Of a stretch of 16,730 nucleotides of DNA, positions 1 through 6,398 are shown in pieces. The notes under the pieces were generated by a model. That model was not told the DNA's origin and searched no databases. It was given only the letters and a program-made list of their open reading frames with translations. Each line of letters starts with the position of its first letter. The stretch's first letter is position 1. The translations under genes were made by a program, and so were the position numbers. This stretch comes from Flavobacterium sp. (GTDB lineage: Bacteria; Bacteroidota; Bacteroidia; Flavobacteriales; Flavobacteriaceae), in assembly GCF_003525665.1 (NCBI RefSeq), contig NZ_DQDX01000180.1:5685-22414 (forward strand). The letters run 5' to 3'.

Positions 1-42
1 TTTTTCAATTGCCTTGGGTTTAAACCCAAGGCAATTGAAAAA
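1..42. repeat. Perfect 42-bp palindrome
   Basis: Positions 1-21 and 22-42 are exact reverse complements around a GGGTTTAAACCC core, with no unpaired loop. On RNA this folds into a long hairpin flanked by T-runs and A-runs, so it could act as a bidirectional terminator. On DNA it could extrude as a cruciform. It forms the stem part of the module ending at 102. Whether a gene to the left uses it as a terminator cannot be seen. Confidence 0.85.
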
Positions 43-102
43 AGATTGTAACGAAAAGCAGGAATTGCCATTACTGAAAATGCCCAAGCCATTCGCTTCT
101 AA
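1..102 (+). repeat. Dispersed hairpin repeat module, copy 1
   Basis: A hairpin (1-42) is followed by AGAT, a short variable spacer, CGAAAAGCAGGAATT and a tail ending GCCATTCGCTTCTAA at 102. The same order, with near-identical flanks, recurs at 14095-14199. The two tails differ by a few bases and a 1-nt indel, so conservation at the protein level is unlikely. The left end may lie outside the window. The module ends 72 bp before the tyrS start codon and about 22 bp before the likely -33 element. Similar intergenic sequences recur in Flavobacterium genomes as I remember them, but I cannot verify this here. Confidence 0.75.
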
Positions 103-123
103 ATATTGAAATTTAATTTTGAA

Positions 124-155
124 ATTGGCATTGCCATTGACTTTAGTTATATTTG
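124..155 (+). promoter_or_regulatory. tyrS promoter (Bacteroidota type)
   Basis: The -7 element TATATTTG (148-155) matches TAnnTTTG exactly. ATTG at 124-127 is the -33 candidate, with a 20-bp gap. Transcription would start near 162, giving a leader of about 13 nt before the ATG at 175. This argues against a longer tyrS reading frame that begins upstream of the promoter. Confidence 0.65.
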
Positions 156-174
156 CGCAAATTATAGTTTTACG

Positions 175-1470
175 ATGAAGAATTTAGTAGAAGAATTGCA
201 GTGGCGCGGATTGGTTCACGATATTATGCCTGGCACAGAAGAGCAACTTTTAAAGGAAATGACTACGACGTATATTGGGTTTGACCCAACGAGCGATTCG
301 TTGCATATTGGGAGTTTGGTGCCAATTATTTTATTGGTTCATTTAGAAAAATTCGGACATAAACCTATTGCTTTGGTTGGTGGCGCGACTGGTATGATTG
401 GTGATCCATCGGGTAAAAGTGATGAGAGAAACTTGCTAGACGAGGCTACTTTGGATAAAAATGTTGCCGGAATAAAAGCGGTTTTGTCTCGATTTTTAGA
501 TTTTAATTCGACTGCAGCAAATGCACCAGTTTTAGTGAATAACTACGATTGGATGAAGGATTTTTCGTTTATAAATTTTGCGCGCGATGTGGGTAAACGC
601 ATCACTGTGAATTATATGATGGCGAAAGATTCGGTTAAAAAACGATTGGCTGGCGAAGGCGAAGGAATGAGTTTTACCGAATTTACGTATCAATTGATTC
701 AAGGATATGATTTTCATCATTTGTATAAAGCGCACAATTGTTTGTTGCAAATGGGCGGAAGCGATCAATGGGGAAATATTACTACTGGAACCGAATTAGT
801 GCGTAGAATGAATGGAGAAGGTGCAAAAGCGTATGCTATGACTTGTCCGTTGATTACAAAAGCTGATGGTTCTAAATTTGGAAAAAGTGAAGGTGGAAAT
901 GTTTGGTTGACTGCCGATAAAACTTCGGTTTATAAATTTTACCAATTTTGGTTGAATACTACCGATGTTGATGCTGAGAAATACATTAAAATCTTTACGT
1001 TTTTAGATAAAAATACGATTGATTCTTTGATTGCTGAGCATAATGAAACACCGCATTTAAGGGTTTTGCAAAAGCGTTTGGCTGAGGAAGTGACTACGTT
1101 TGTTCACGGAAAAGAACAATTTGAAAAAGCGGTAGAAGCATCGAAAGTGCTTTTTGGAAATCCAACGATGGAAGATTTAAAACAACTTGATGAAGCTACT
1201 TTCCTAGAAGTTTTTGAAGGTGTTCCGCAAGCAGAAATTAAAATTGCTGATGTGGAAGTTGGAATAAATATTGTTGATGTTTTAAACGAAAAATCGGGCT
1301 TTTTTAAATCGAATGGTGAAGCGAGAAGAGCTTTGACTGCCAATTCTATTTCGGTTAATAAAACAAAAGTTACAGAGGAATTTGTATTGTCGTTGAAAGA
1401 TTTAATCAACAATGAATTCGTTTTATTACAAAGCGGAAAGAAGAATTATTTTGTTTTGCGTGTGATATAA
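175..1470 (+). CDS. tyrS: Tyrosyl-tRNA synthetase
   Basis: This 431-residue enzyme charges tRNA-Tyr with tyrosine in the cytoplasm. It has a class I synthetase core: HIGS at residues 44-47 is the HIGH signature, GSDQWGNI at about 195-202 belongs to the tyrosine/ATP site, and KFGKS at 234-238 is the KMSKS loop. The last 65 or so residues look like an S4-type RNA-binding domain. The length is normal for bacterial TyrRS. The frame is open further upstream from a TTG at 106, but the promoter at 124-155 lies inside that extension. The ATG at 175, giving MKNLVEELQWRG, is the family-like start. A toxin-antitoxin pair follows 32 bp downstream with no visible terminator between. Confidence 0.97.
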   Translation: MKNLVEELQWRGLVHDIMPGTEEQLLKEMTTTYIGFDPTSDSLHIGSLVPIILLVHLEKFGHKPIALVGGATGMIGDPSGKSDERNLLDEATLDKNVAGIKAVLSRFLDFNSTAANAPVLVNNYDWMKDFSFINFARDVGKRITVNYMMAKDSVKKRLAGEGEGMSFTEFTYQLIQGYDFHHLYKAHNCLLQMGGSDQWGNITTGTELVRRMNGEGAKAYAMTCPLITKADGSKFGKSEGGNVWLTADKTSVYKFYQFWLNTTDVDAEKYIKIFTFLDKNTIDSLIAEHNETPHLRVLQKRLAEEVTTFVHGKEQFEKAVEASKVLFGNPTMEDLKQLDEATFLEVFEGVPQAEIKIADVEVGINIVDVLNEKSGFFKSNGEARRALTANSISVNKTKVTEEFVLSLKDLINNEFVLLQSGKKNYFVLRVI

Positions 1471-1483
1471 TTTCATAACTTTA
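1454..1483 (+). promoter_or_regulatory. Possible promoter of the toxin-antitoxin pair
   Basis: TTTTG at 1454-1458, inside the tyrS 3' end, is followed after 17 bp by TAACTTTA (1476-1483), one mismatch from TAnnTTTG. The predicted start near 1490 leaves a leader of about 13 nt before the antitoxin ATG at 1503. The match is imperfect, so read-through from tyrS remains possible. Confidence 0.4.
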
Positions 1484-1502
1484 CTTTATAAATTTTTATA
1501 AT

Positions 1503-1709
1503 ATGGAAACACAATTTTTGACAGATGAAAAAGGAAATAGAACTGCTGTTTTATTGCCTATTGAAAAATACAACAGACTTATTGAAGAATTAGAAGATCT
1601 TGAAGATGTTAAATTGTATGATGAAGCCAAAAAAAATGATGATGGTTATAGAATTTCTATAGACGAAGCTTTTAGAATTATTGAAGAAAAACGTAAACAA
1701 GCCAAATAA
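1503..1709 (+). CDS. Antitoxin of a type II toxin-antitoxin pair (RelB/Phd-like)
   Basis: This small acidic protein of 68 residues has a short strand-rich N-terminus ending in PIEKYNRLIEELEDL and a charged, helical C-terminal half ending EEKRKQ. That layout fits antitoxins whose N-terminus binds operator DNA and whose C-terminus wraps the toxin. Its stop codon overlaps the toxin start by one base (TAATG), the usual translational coupling in these operons. Antitoxins of this class commonly repress their own promoter, but I see no clear operator palindrome in the 32 bp upstream. The family (RelB, Phd/YefM or a Bacteroidota-specific group) is uncertain. The pairing with the adjacent toxin is the strongest evidence. 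Confidence 0.85.
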   Translation: METQFLTDEKGNRTAVLLPIEKYNRLIEELEDLEDVKLYDEAKKNDDGYRISIDEAFRIIEEKRKQAK

Positions 1710-1963
1710 TGCCTTACATTATTGAAGTTAGAAGAAATGTTTTCAAATCTTTAGGCAAAATAAACGAACCTTTTTATACTGCTATTAAAAATGCCATATA
1801 TGATTTAGCAGAAAACCCAAGACCACAAGGTTACAAAAAGTTAAAAGGAAGAACTGGTTACAGAATTAGAGTTGGAAATTATAGAATTATTTATGAAATT
1901 TTTGACGATATTCTTTTAATTGATGTGATTGACTTAGGACATAGAAAAGATATTTATGAATAA
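1709..1963 (+). CDS. RelE/ParE-superfamily toxin
   Basis: This basic protein of 84 residues has the compact RelE/ParE pattern: two N-terminal helices (residues about 10-36), then KKLKG at 43-47, the strand pair YRIRVGNYRIIYEI at 51-64, and a closing LGHRKDIYE at 76-84. Family members either cleave mRNA on the ribosome (RelE) or inhibit gyrase (ParE). The GYRIRVGNYRIIYEI and GHRKDIY motifs are closer to RelE/YoeB-like ribonucleases, but the target cannot be fixed from sequence. The frame is intact and full length, so the system may be active. A bidirectional hairpin terminator begins at its last codon. Confidence 0.9.
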   Translation: MPYIIEVRRNVFKSLGKINEPFYTAIKNAIYDLAENPRPQGYKKLKGRTGYRIRVGNYRIIYEIFDDILLIDVIDLGHRKDIYE

Positions 1964-1993
1964 AATCCCAATTTTTAAATTGGGATTTTTTTT
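1962..1993. terminator. Bidirectional terminator between convergent genes
   Basis: AAAATCCCAATTT (1962-1974) pairs with AAATTGGGATTTT (1977-1989). A T-run follows on the plus strand and an A-rich stretch precedes it, so it can stop transcription of both the toxin-antitoxin pair and the minus-strand genes ending at 1992. It overlaps the stop codons on both sides. Confidence 0.85.
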
Positions 1994-2690
1994 ATTCCTT
2001 AAAATTGATTTCTACCTTATTAGATTTATAATTTCCTTTAATGAAATTTTCGTTTTTCATGATTGCTTCTAGTTCTTCTTTAGTCAGTCGGTCTTGAAAT
2101 TCGCTTTTCATTAATGTCAATTCTAGTTCTAAAAAGTACTTGTGATTTTCATCAAAATAATATTCTAAATCGTGACTTTTTATGTAGCGTTTTTTGTCCC
2201 AATTTATTTGTTGAACAAACTGTTTTGTTTCATTCGGTTTTAAAACAAATATTGAATTCATAATAGCTTTGTTGTTTTTTTGCCAAGCATATTGTGGATC
2301 TGAATTTATTTTTTCGTATTCTAATTTTATAGAATCTCTTCTGTTCTTAAGATATTCGTCTATACTTTGTTGATTGAAATCTTTGGATGTGAAAACAACT
2401 CTATTGCTAGTAAATACTTGCCCAAGGTCAATAGGAGTTTCGTTTTGATACAAGCGATACGTTGGAACATATTGCATGGAACTTGCCGAACTCGGAATGA
2501 ATTTTTTCGGGTTTAAAAAGAACGAAACTTCATTATTCGACAAGTTCTTAATGTGATAAACTATTGTAAATTCTCGGTCACGATATTCTTTAGAATCCTT
2601 AGAAGTAATCGAGTCTATTTTAATTTCAATAGGACGATTTTGGCTGAACGACCAAAAGCTTATTAGTAGAAAAAGTAGTTTTAATTTCAT
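1992..2690 (-). CDS. Secreted protein of unknown function, tandem paralogue 3
   Basis: This 232-residue protein has a signal peptide at 1-17 (MKLKLLFLLISFWSFSQ) with no lipobox cysteine, so it is probably periplasmic or secreted. The mature part resembles the two genes upstream: an early strand-rich region with EFTIVYHIKNLSNNEVSFF and YVPTYRLYQN, a central KPNETKQF segment, INWDKKRYIKSHDLEYY, and a C-terminus ending NKVEINFKE. The alternating pattern suggests a beta-sandwich fold, which is inference. It has no T9SS sorting domain. It begins 3 bp after the stop of the preceding paralogue, so the two are co-transcribed. I do not recognise the family. Confidence 0.85.
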   Translation of the reverse strand: MKLKLLFLLISFWSFSQNRPIEIKIDSITSKDSKEYRDREFTIVYHIKNLSNNEVSFFLNPKKFIPSSASSMQYVPTYRLYQNETPIDLGQVFTSNRVVFTSKDFNQQSIDEYLKNRRDSIKLEYEKINSDPQYAWQKNNKAIMNSIFVLKPNETKQFVQQINWDKKRYIKSHDLEYYFDENHKYFLELELTLMKSEFQDRLTKEELEAIMKNENFIKGNYKSNKVEINFKE

Positions 2691-2693
2691 GAG

Positions 2694-3404
2694 TTATTCT
2701 TTAAAATTGATTTCCATTTTGTTTGAAAGAATCGTTCCTTCTAAAAAATTAGGATTGTCTTTCATCTTTTTATATTCTTCTTCTGGGAAAAAATATTGAA
2801 AGTCTTTTTTGTAAAGAACCATCGATAATTCTAGGTAATAGGGTTCTTTTTCGTCTATGTAATATTCTAAATCGTCTACTTTATAATACCTTCTTTTGTT
2901 CCAATAAAATGTTTCGGTTAATGATCTAACTTCTTTTGGTTGAAAGGTATGGATTGAACTTTTTACGTAGTCAAAATCATTTATTTTTCTTCGTTTTTCA
3001 ATGTCATTTTTTAATTTTAAAGTATCTATTGGTTTTATTTTGTAGCGATTCTTAATTATCTTCCCTCTTTCTTCGTCAGTTTTAGCATAATTTAAACTGT
3101 CTAAATACATCATTTGATCTAAGTTTTTTTCCAAAATATTCAATCTTATGTAGTTCTCATTTTCTACAATTACTGAATATACTTTTAACACATTTACATC
3201 GGGATAAAAGTTGGTCATAGGATAAGAACAATTTATAAACTTCACTTCTTTGTCGGATGTGTTTTGAATATGATAGTTGACTGTAAATTTTCTAATATTT
3301 GTAAGTGTATCAATTGATGTTATAGAATCAATGACGATTTCGAGTGGTTTTTGACCAAATGAAAGTGATGAATACAGTAGAAAAAGGATAATTCTTAGTT
3401 TCAT
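2694..3404 (-). CDS. Secreted protein of unknown function, tandem paralogue 2
   Basis: The protein has 236 residues from the ATG at 3404. The frame is open up to another ATG at 3425, but starting at 3404 places MKLRIILFLLYSSLSFGQ as a signal peptide directly at the N-terminus, as in both sister genes, and leaves a 4-bp gap after the preceding stop. Shared family features are FTVNYHIQNTSDKEV, FQPKEVRS, FYWNKRRYYKVDDLEYY and the terminal SNKMEINFKE. It is the most diverged of the three: the ASS...YPxYRxYQN segment conserved in the other two is replaced. Function is unknown. Exported location is inferred from the signal peptide. Confidence 0.83.
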   Translation of the reverse strand: MKLRIILFLLYSSLSFGQKPLEIVIDSITSIDTLTNIRKFTVNYHIQNTSDKEVKFINCSYPMTNFYPDVNVLKVYSVIVENENYIRLNILEKNLDQMMYLDSLNYAKTDEERGKIIKNRYKIKPIDTLKLKNDIEKRRKINDFDYVKSSIHTFQPKEVRSLTETFYWNKRRYYKVDDLEYYIDEKEPYYLELSMVLYKKDFQYFFPEEEYKKMKDNPNFLEGTILSNKMEINFKE

Positions 3405-3408
3405 GCTT

Positions 3409-4143
3409 TTATTCTTTAAAATCAATTTTCATCTTGTTAGAAACAAAATCGCCTCGAATAAAGTTCGGATTTGCATTTATTTTCACCAAATCTTCCTCAG
3501 ATAATTGGTCTTTGAACAGGTTGGTTTTTAAGTCCAAAATCAGTTCAATTTCAATGTTGTTGTTTTCGTCTAGATAAAATTCTAAATCGTCGTTTTTGAT
3601 AAATCTATTCTTGTTCCAAAGTGTTTTTATCGTGAATGATTTTGTTTCTTTTGGTTTTAGAGTTATGATGTTGTTGAGCAATTTTTGTCGTTGATAAATC
3701 CATTGAAAATCTTCACTTTTTCCGCCTTCGTCTTTGTATTTTTTGTAAAAGTACTTTCCGACATAGGATTGTTTAGTTTGAATTTTAGTTATCAATTTTT
3801 TCGCTTCTGCAGATGTTTTGTCTTCTATTTTGGCGTATTCTAATTCGTCTTCGGTTTCATATTCAAAAAAGGGTCCGTCCATATCTTCAAACACTCCGTT
3901 TTGATACATTCTATAAACTGGATAAAGTGTAAGCGAACTAGCAGTATTGGCAATCAACGCATTTGGAAGCAGAAAAAACGAAAGTTCTTCAGATGTTTTA
4001 TTTTCTATCTGATAATTAATATGATATTCGGTATTGGAAGCAGAAATATCGTCGGTTGTAATAGACGTAATCGTAACTCCAAGCTTTGGATTTTGAGCTA
4101 CAACAGAAAACGAAATAAGGAATAGAAAGTAAAATAATCGCAT
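3409..4143 (-). CDS. Secreted protein of unknown function, tandem paralogue 1
   Basis: This is the first gene of the three-paralogue run, 244 residues, with signal peptide MRLFYFLFLISFSVVAQ (1-17) and cleavage likely after VAQ. It shares with its sisters the YHINYQIENKTSEELSFFL region, LYPVYRMYQNG, LKPKETKSF, LWNKNRFIKNDDLEFY and the terminal SNKMKIDFKE. A 46-bp gap separates it from the LuxE-like gene upstream. A weak promoter-like pair lies there (CAA at 4209-4211 and AAAATTTA at 4182-4189, read on the minus strand as TTG, 19 bp, TAAATTTT), so the paralogues may have their own start as well as read-through. No catalytic motif is apparent and I do not recognise the family. Confidence 0.85.
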   Translation of the reverse strand: MRLFYFLFLISFSVVAQNPKLGVTITSITTDDISASNTEYHINYQIENKTSEELSFFLLPNALIANTASSLTLYPVYRMYQNGVFEDMDGPFFEYETEDELEYAKIEDKTSAEAKKLITKIQTKQSYVGKYFYKKYKDEGGKSEDFQWIYQRQKLLNNIITLKPKETKSFTIKTLWNKNRFIKNDDLEFYLDENNNIEIELILDLKTNLFKDQLSEEDLVKINANPNFIRGDFVSNKMKIDFKE

Positions 4144-4189
4144 AGACAGTGGCTTTGAATTTATCTATAACGAAGAAAGGAAAAATTTA

Positions 4190-5170
4190 TTACAAAACCA
4201 TTAAATTACAACCACGAATATCAGAATTATCAAATCTGCCCAAAACTTCAAAGGAATTATTTGGATATTTTTTGCCCAAATCTTGTGTAGCAATAAAGGA
4301 ACACGAATTGATATTTGCCAAATCAATGACATTTATTCCACCAGTTTTTCCGGTTTGAACATAACTTAAAGCATCTTCTGTGTCGCGAATTAAGATGTTC
4401 ATCCAGTTGGGACATTCGAAAATTCCTTCGCCAAGAGAATACGCTTGCGATAACAATTCGGTCATTCCATATTCGGAGTGAATGCTGGAAACTCCAAATC
4501 CGTTGCATAATATTTCATGTAATTCTTCGCGGATGATTTCTTTTCGTTTGCCTTTCATGCCACCAGTTTCCATGATGATGGTGTTTTTTAATTGAAAGTT
4601 TTGTTGTTCAATTAAATCCAATAAAGCATAAGTTACTCCAATTAAAATCACATTTTGTCCAGACGAATCTAGTTCTATTACTTTGGAAATAAGTTCGTCG
4701 TAATTGTGTAAATAAAATCCGCTGTGTTCGTTGTTGGAACTTTCAATTAAATCTTTCACCATGTAAATTAACGACGAACCAGAACGTTCTAAATAGGACG
4801 GAAGCAAAGCCAAAACAGCATAATCTTCTATGTTTCCGTAAAATTCTGAGAAGGCATTTCGATAACTTTCTTCGTACAAAGTTACATCGGTGATTAAATG
4901 TTTACTAGTAATCATTCCAGTCGTTCCGCTACTTGTAAAAGTTTCCTGAATAGCTTCTGAAGAAGATAAAACGTCATGACTTTTAAAAAACTGAATGGGT
5001 AAAAACGGAATTTGTTGTAATGATTTCACACTTCCTTTTTCTACTTTCAATAATTCGCAAAACGAACGATATACAGCGTTGTTTTCGTATTGAAAACGAA
5101 ATACTTTAAGCGCTATTTTTTCAAATTGCTTTTGGTTGGAAATAGTGAAAATATCGTGAGGAGTAATCAT
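4190..5170 (-). CDS. LuxE-like acyl-protein synthetase / acyl-adenylating enzyme
   Basis: The protein has 326 residues from the ATG at 5170. TSSGTTG at 79-85 is the P-loop of the adenylate-forming (phenylacetate-CoA ligase/LuxE) superfamily. SEYGMTE at 232-238 and GRFDNSDIRG at 311-320 fit the later adenylation motifs. LuxE-family enzymes activate a fatty acyl group as acyl-AMP and pass it to a protein cysteine. No luxC, luxD or luciferase gene is nearby, so luminescence is not implied and the acyl substrate is unknown. The frame is open to an ATG at 5221, but that extension is repeat sequence lying downstream of or across the promoter at 5219-5247. MITPHDIFTI is the natural N-terminus. Confidence 0.85.
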   Translation of the reverse strand: MITPHDIFTISNQKQFEKIALKVFRFQYENNAVYRSFCELLKVEKGSVKSLQQIPFLPIQFFKSHDVLSSSEAIQETFTSSGTTGMITSKHLITDVTLYEESYRNAFSEFYGNIEDYAVLALLPSYLERSGSSLIYMVKDLIESSNNEHSGFYLHNYDELISKVIELDSSGQNVILIGVTYALLDLIEQQNFQLKNTIIMETGGMKGKRKEIIREELHEILCNGFGVSSIHSEYGMTELLSQAYSLGEGIFECPNWMNILIRDTEDALSYVQTGKTGGINVIDLANINSCSFIATQDLGKKYPNNSFEVLGRFDNSDIRGCNLMVL

Positions 5171-5180
5171 AAATTGTATT

Positions 5181-5223
5181 AGATTCTGAAACAATCCCAA
5201 AGTTTCGGGACAGAATGACAAAA
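5181..5223 (-). repeat. GTCATTCTG...CAGAAT repeat, copy B (minus)
   Basis: Read on the minus strand it starts TTTTGTCATTCTG and ends TTTCAGAATCT. The outer arms ATTCTG/CAGAAT enclose a second hairpin TCCC...GGGA. It shares its ends with the plus-strand copy at 5268-5297. It forms most of the predicted 5' leader of the LuxE-like gene. Confidence 0.65.
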
Positions 5224-5247
5224 GTACTAAAAATAAAAAAGCCCCAA
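5219..5247 (-). promoter_or_regulatory. Promoter of the LuxE-like gene
   Basis: On the minus strand the -7 element TACTTTTG (5226-5219) matches TAnnTTTG exactly. TTG at 5247-5245 is the -33 candidate, with an 18-bp gap. The -33 element lies inside the terminator hairpin of the upstream gene, and the -7 element borders repeat copy B. Predicted start is near 5212, giving a leader of about 42 nt. Confidence 0.55.
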
Positions 5248-5263
5248 CAATGTTGGAGCTTTT
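5235..5263 (-). terminator. Terminator of the T9SS cargo gene
   Basis: An AAAAGC...GCTTTT stem around CCAACA/TGTTGG contains one mismatch. Read on the minus strand it is followed by a T-rich tail (cttttttattttta). It lies 46 bp past the stop codon at 5309 and before the promoter of the next gene. Confidence 0.8.
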
Positions 5264-5267
5264 AATA

Positions 5268-5297
5268 TTTTGTCATTCTGAATTTATTTCAGAATTT
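5268..5297 (+). repeat. GTCATTCTG...CAGAAT repeat, copy A (plus)
   Basis: TTTTGTCATTCTGAA, a short spacer and TTTCAGAATTT form a small inverted repeat (ATTCTGAA/TTCAGAAT). It is inverted relative to copy B at 5181-5223, and the two copies flank the terminator at 5235-5263. It falls in the 3' untranslated region of the T9SS cargo gene. Confidence 0.65.
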
Positions 5298-5308
5298 AGA
5301 ATTTAGTA

Positions 5309-6304
5309 TTATCTGATTACTAATTTTTTAGTAGCCGTTTTTCCTTCTTCTGTGATTTGAACCATGTAAACTCCAGAGTTTAAGTTAGCAACATTAATTG
5401 CACTTTCTGAAGTTGTAGTGTTTAAAACTTGTTTTCCAACGATGTCAAAAACAGTTACTGTTCTTTCAGCATTAGCATCTGTAGTGATGTAGAAAATACC
5501 ATTTTTAACTGGGTTTGGGTAAACGTTTAATCCAGAGATTGTGTTTTCACCAACAGCTAATGGTGCAGTTGTAGTAGTAACATCATTCCATGTTAAACCA
5601 ACTCTTACTTCATCAATTTGCAAAAAAGGAGTATCTGTTGCTGAACCTTGTCTGAATAACAGTCTAGAAACAGATGTTAAATCTGATCCTCCAGCATTTG
5701 TGTGAGAAGCTAATGCTGTTGGTTCTGATCCACCTATTGTTGGATTTACCCATAGTTTAGCAACATCATCACCTGCAGCGGCATTAAAAGTATAACTAAG
5801 AACTACTAAATATGTTGTGTTAACATTATAAGCAGTAGAAGAAAAAACTGTATTTGCAGCTGTAGTTCTTGCATTTGTACCTATGTTGAAAGTCGTAGCA
5901 TCAATTTTTTTAATCCAAAGTGTGCTTCCAAAACTACTTGAAGTTCCTTGAACAAGTCCCATGTAGTAACCACCAGTTGTGCTAGTTGTTGCAGCTAAGT
6001 CAGTTACATTTAAAAGGAATGAATAATAAACAGTATTAGCAGTTTGAGAAGCAAAATCCTTTCCTGCATCAATACCTGCGCCATCGAATGTTAATTTATT
6101 GCCAGTTGAAGCTGTTAATCCTGTGTAGCTTAAACTTCCAGTACCGATCAATAAATCGTCTCCGGTATTTATTGCAACAACGCCTGGTTGAGTTTGAAAA
6201 GTAGCACCAGCAGTGTAATTAAAACCTTCGTAAAATGGTAATGGTTGTTGAGCAATTGCTGAAGCAGTTACAATTGAAAATAATAAAGAGTAAATTTTTT
6301 TCAT
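5309..6304 (-). CDS. T9SS type A sorting-domain protein (cargo)
   Basis: This 331-residue secreted protein has a signal peptide at 1-19 (MKKIYSLLFSIVTASAIAQ), a Gly/Thr/Ser-rich central domain at about 24-250 and a type IX secretion sorting domain at 253-331. The sorting domain starts ENTISGLNVYPNP and ends TKKLVIR. The middle (FYEGFNYTAG, VYYSFLLNV, LQIDEVRVG) resembles jelly-roll, LamG-like domains of Bacteroidota surface proteins, by impression only. It should cross the inner membrane by Sec and the outer membrane by T9SS, losing the C-terminal domain. The ATG at 6304 is chosen over an in-frame ATG at 6343 because it begins the signal peptide and the promoter -7 element lies between them. 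Ligand or enzyme activity is unknown. Confidence 0.9.
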   Translation of the reverse strand: MKKIYSLLFSIVTASAIAQQPLPFYEGFNYTAGATFQTQPGVVAINTGDDLLIGTGSLSYTGLTASTGNKLTFDGAGIDAGKDFASQTANTVYYSFLLNVTDLAATTSTTGGYYMGLVQGTSSSFGSTLWIKKIDATTFNIGTNARTTAANTVFSSTAYNVNTTYLVVLSYTFNAAAGDDVAKLWVNPTIGGSEPTALASHTNAGGSDLTSVSRLLFRQGSATDTPFLQIDEVRVGLTWNDVTTTTAPLAVGENTISGLNVYPNPVKNGIFYITTDANAERTVTVFDIVGKQVLNTTTSESAINVANLNSGVYMVQITEEGKTATKKLVIR

Positions 6305-6328
6305 TTTTTTTAATTTAATTTTAGACGA

Positions 6329-6336
6329 CAAAGGTA
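6329..6336 (-). promoter_or_regulatory. -7 element of the T9SS cargo gene
   Basis: On the minus strand TACCTTTG matches TAnnTTTG exactly and would place the start near 6322, about 17 nt before the ATG at 6304. No good -33 element is seen at the expected distance; the nearest TTTG is 27 bp away. Confidence 0.45.
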
Positions 6337-6398
6337 GCGACAATTTTTAAAATTAAAAATTATCAAAGTAAAAAAAAAGTTAAATCTAGGTGATTTAA

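Noticed and set aside
106..174. N-terminal extension of tyrS from an upstream TTG
   Set aside because: The exact -7 promoter element and likely transcription start lie inside it. The family-like N-terminus begins at the ATG at 175.
532..768. Antisense open frame within tyrS
   Set aside because: It runs opposite a well-conserved enzyme, has no recognisable domain and no promoter. The same holds for the antisense frames at 1104-1412, 3901-4125, 4149-4358, 10374-10634, 13049-13237, 14289-14582 and 16475-16666.
3405..3425. Upstream ATG for tandem paralogue 2, overlapping paralogue 1
   Set aside because: Seven extra residues would precede the signal peptide, and both sister proteins start directly with it.
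4190..5170. Bioluminescence gene cluster
   Set aside because: Only a LuxE-like protein is present; luxC, luxD and luciferase genes are absent. The family has wider roles.
5171..5221. Extension of the LuxE-like protein to an ATG at 5221
   Set aside because: The extra 17 codons are dispersed repeat sequence next to the promoter and resemble no family N-terminus.
6305..6343. Upstream ATG for the T9SS cargo protein
   Set aside because: The signal peptide begins at the ATG at 6304, and an exact -7 element lies within the extension.
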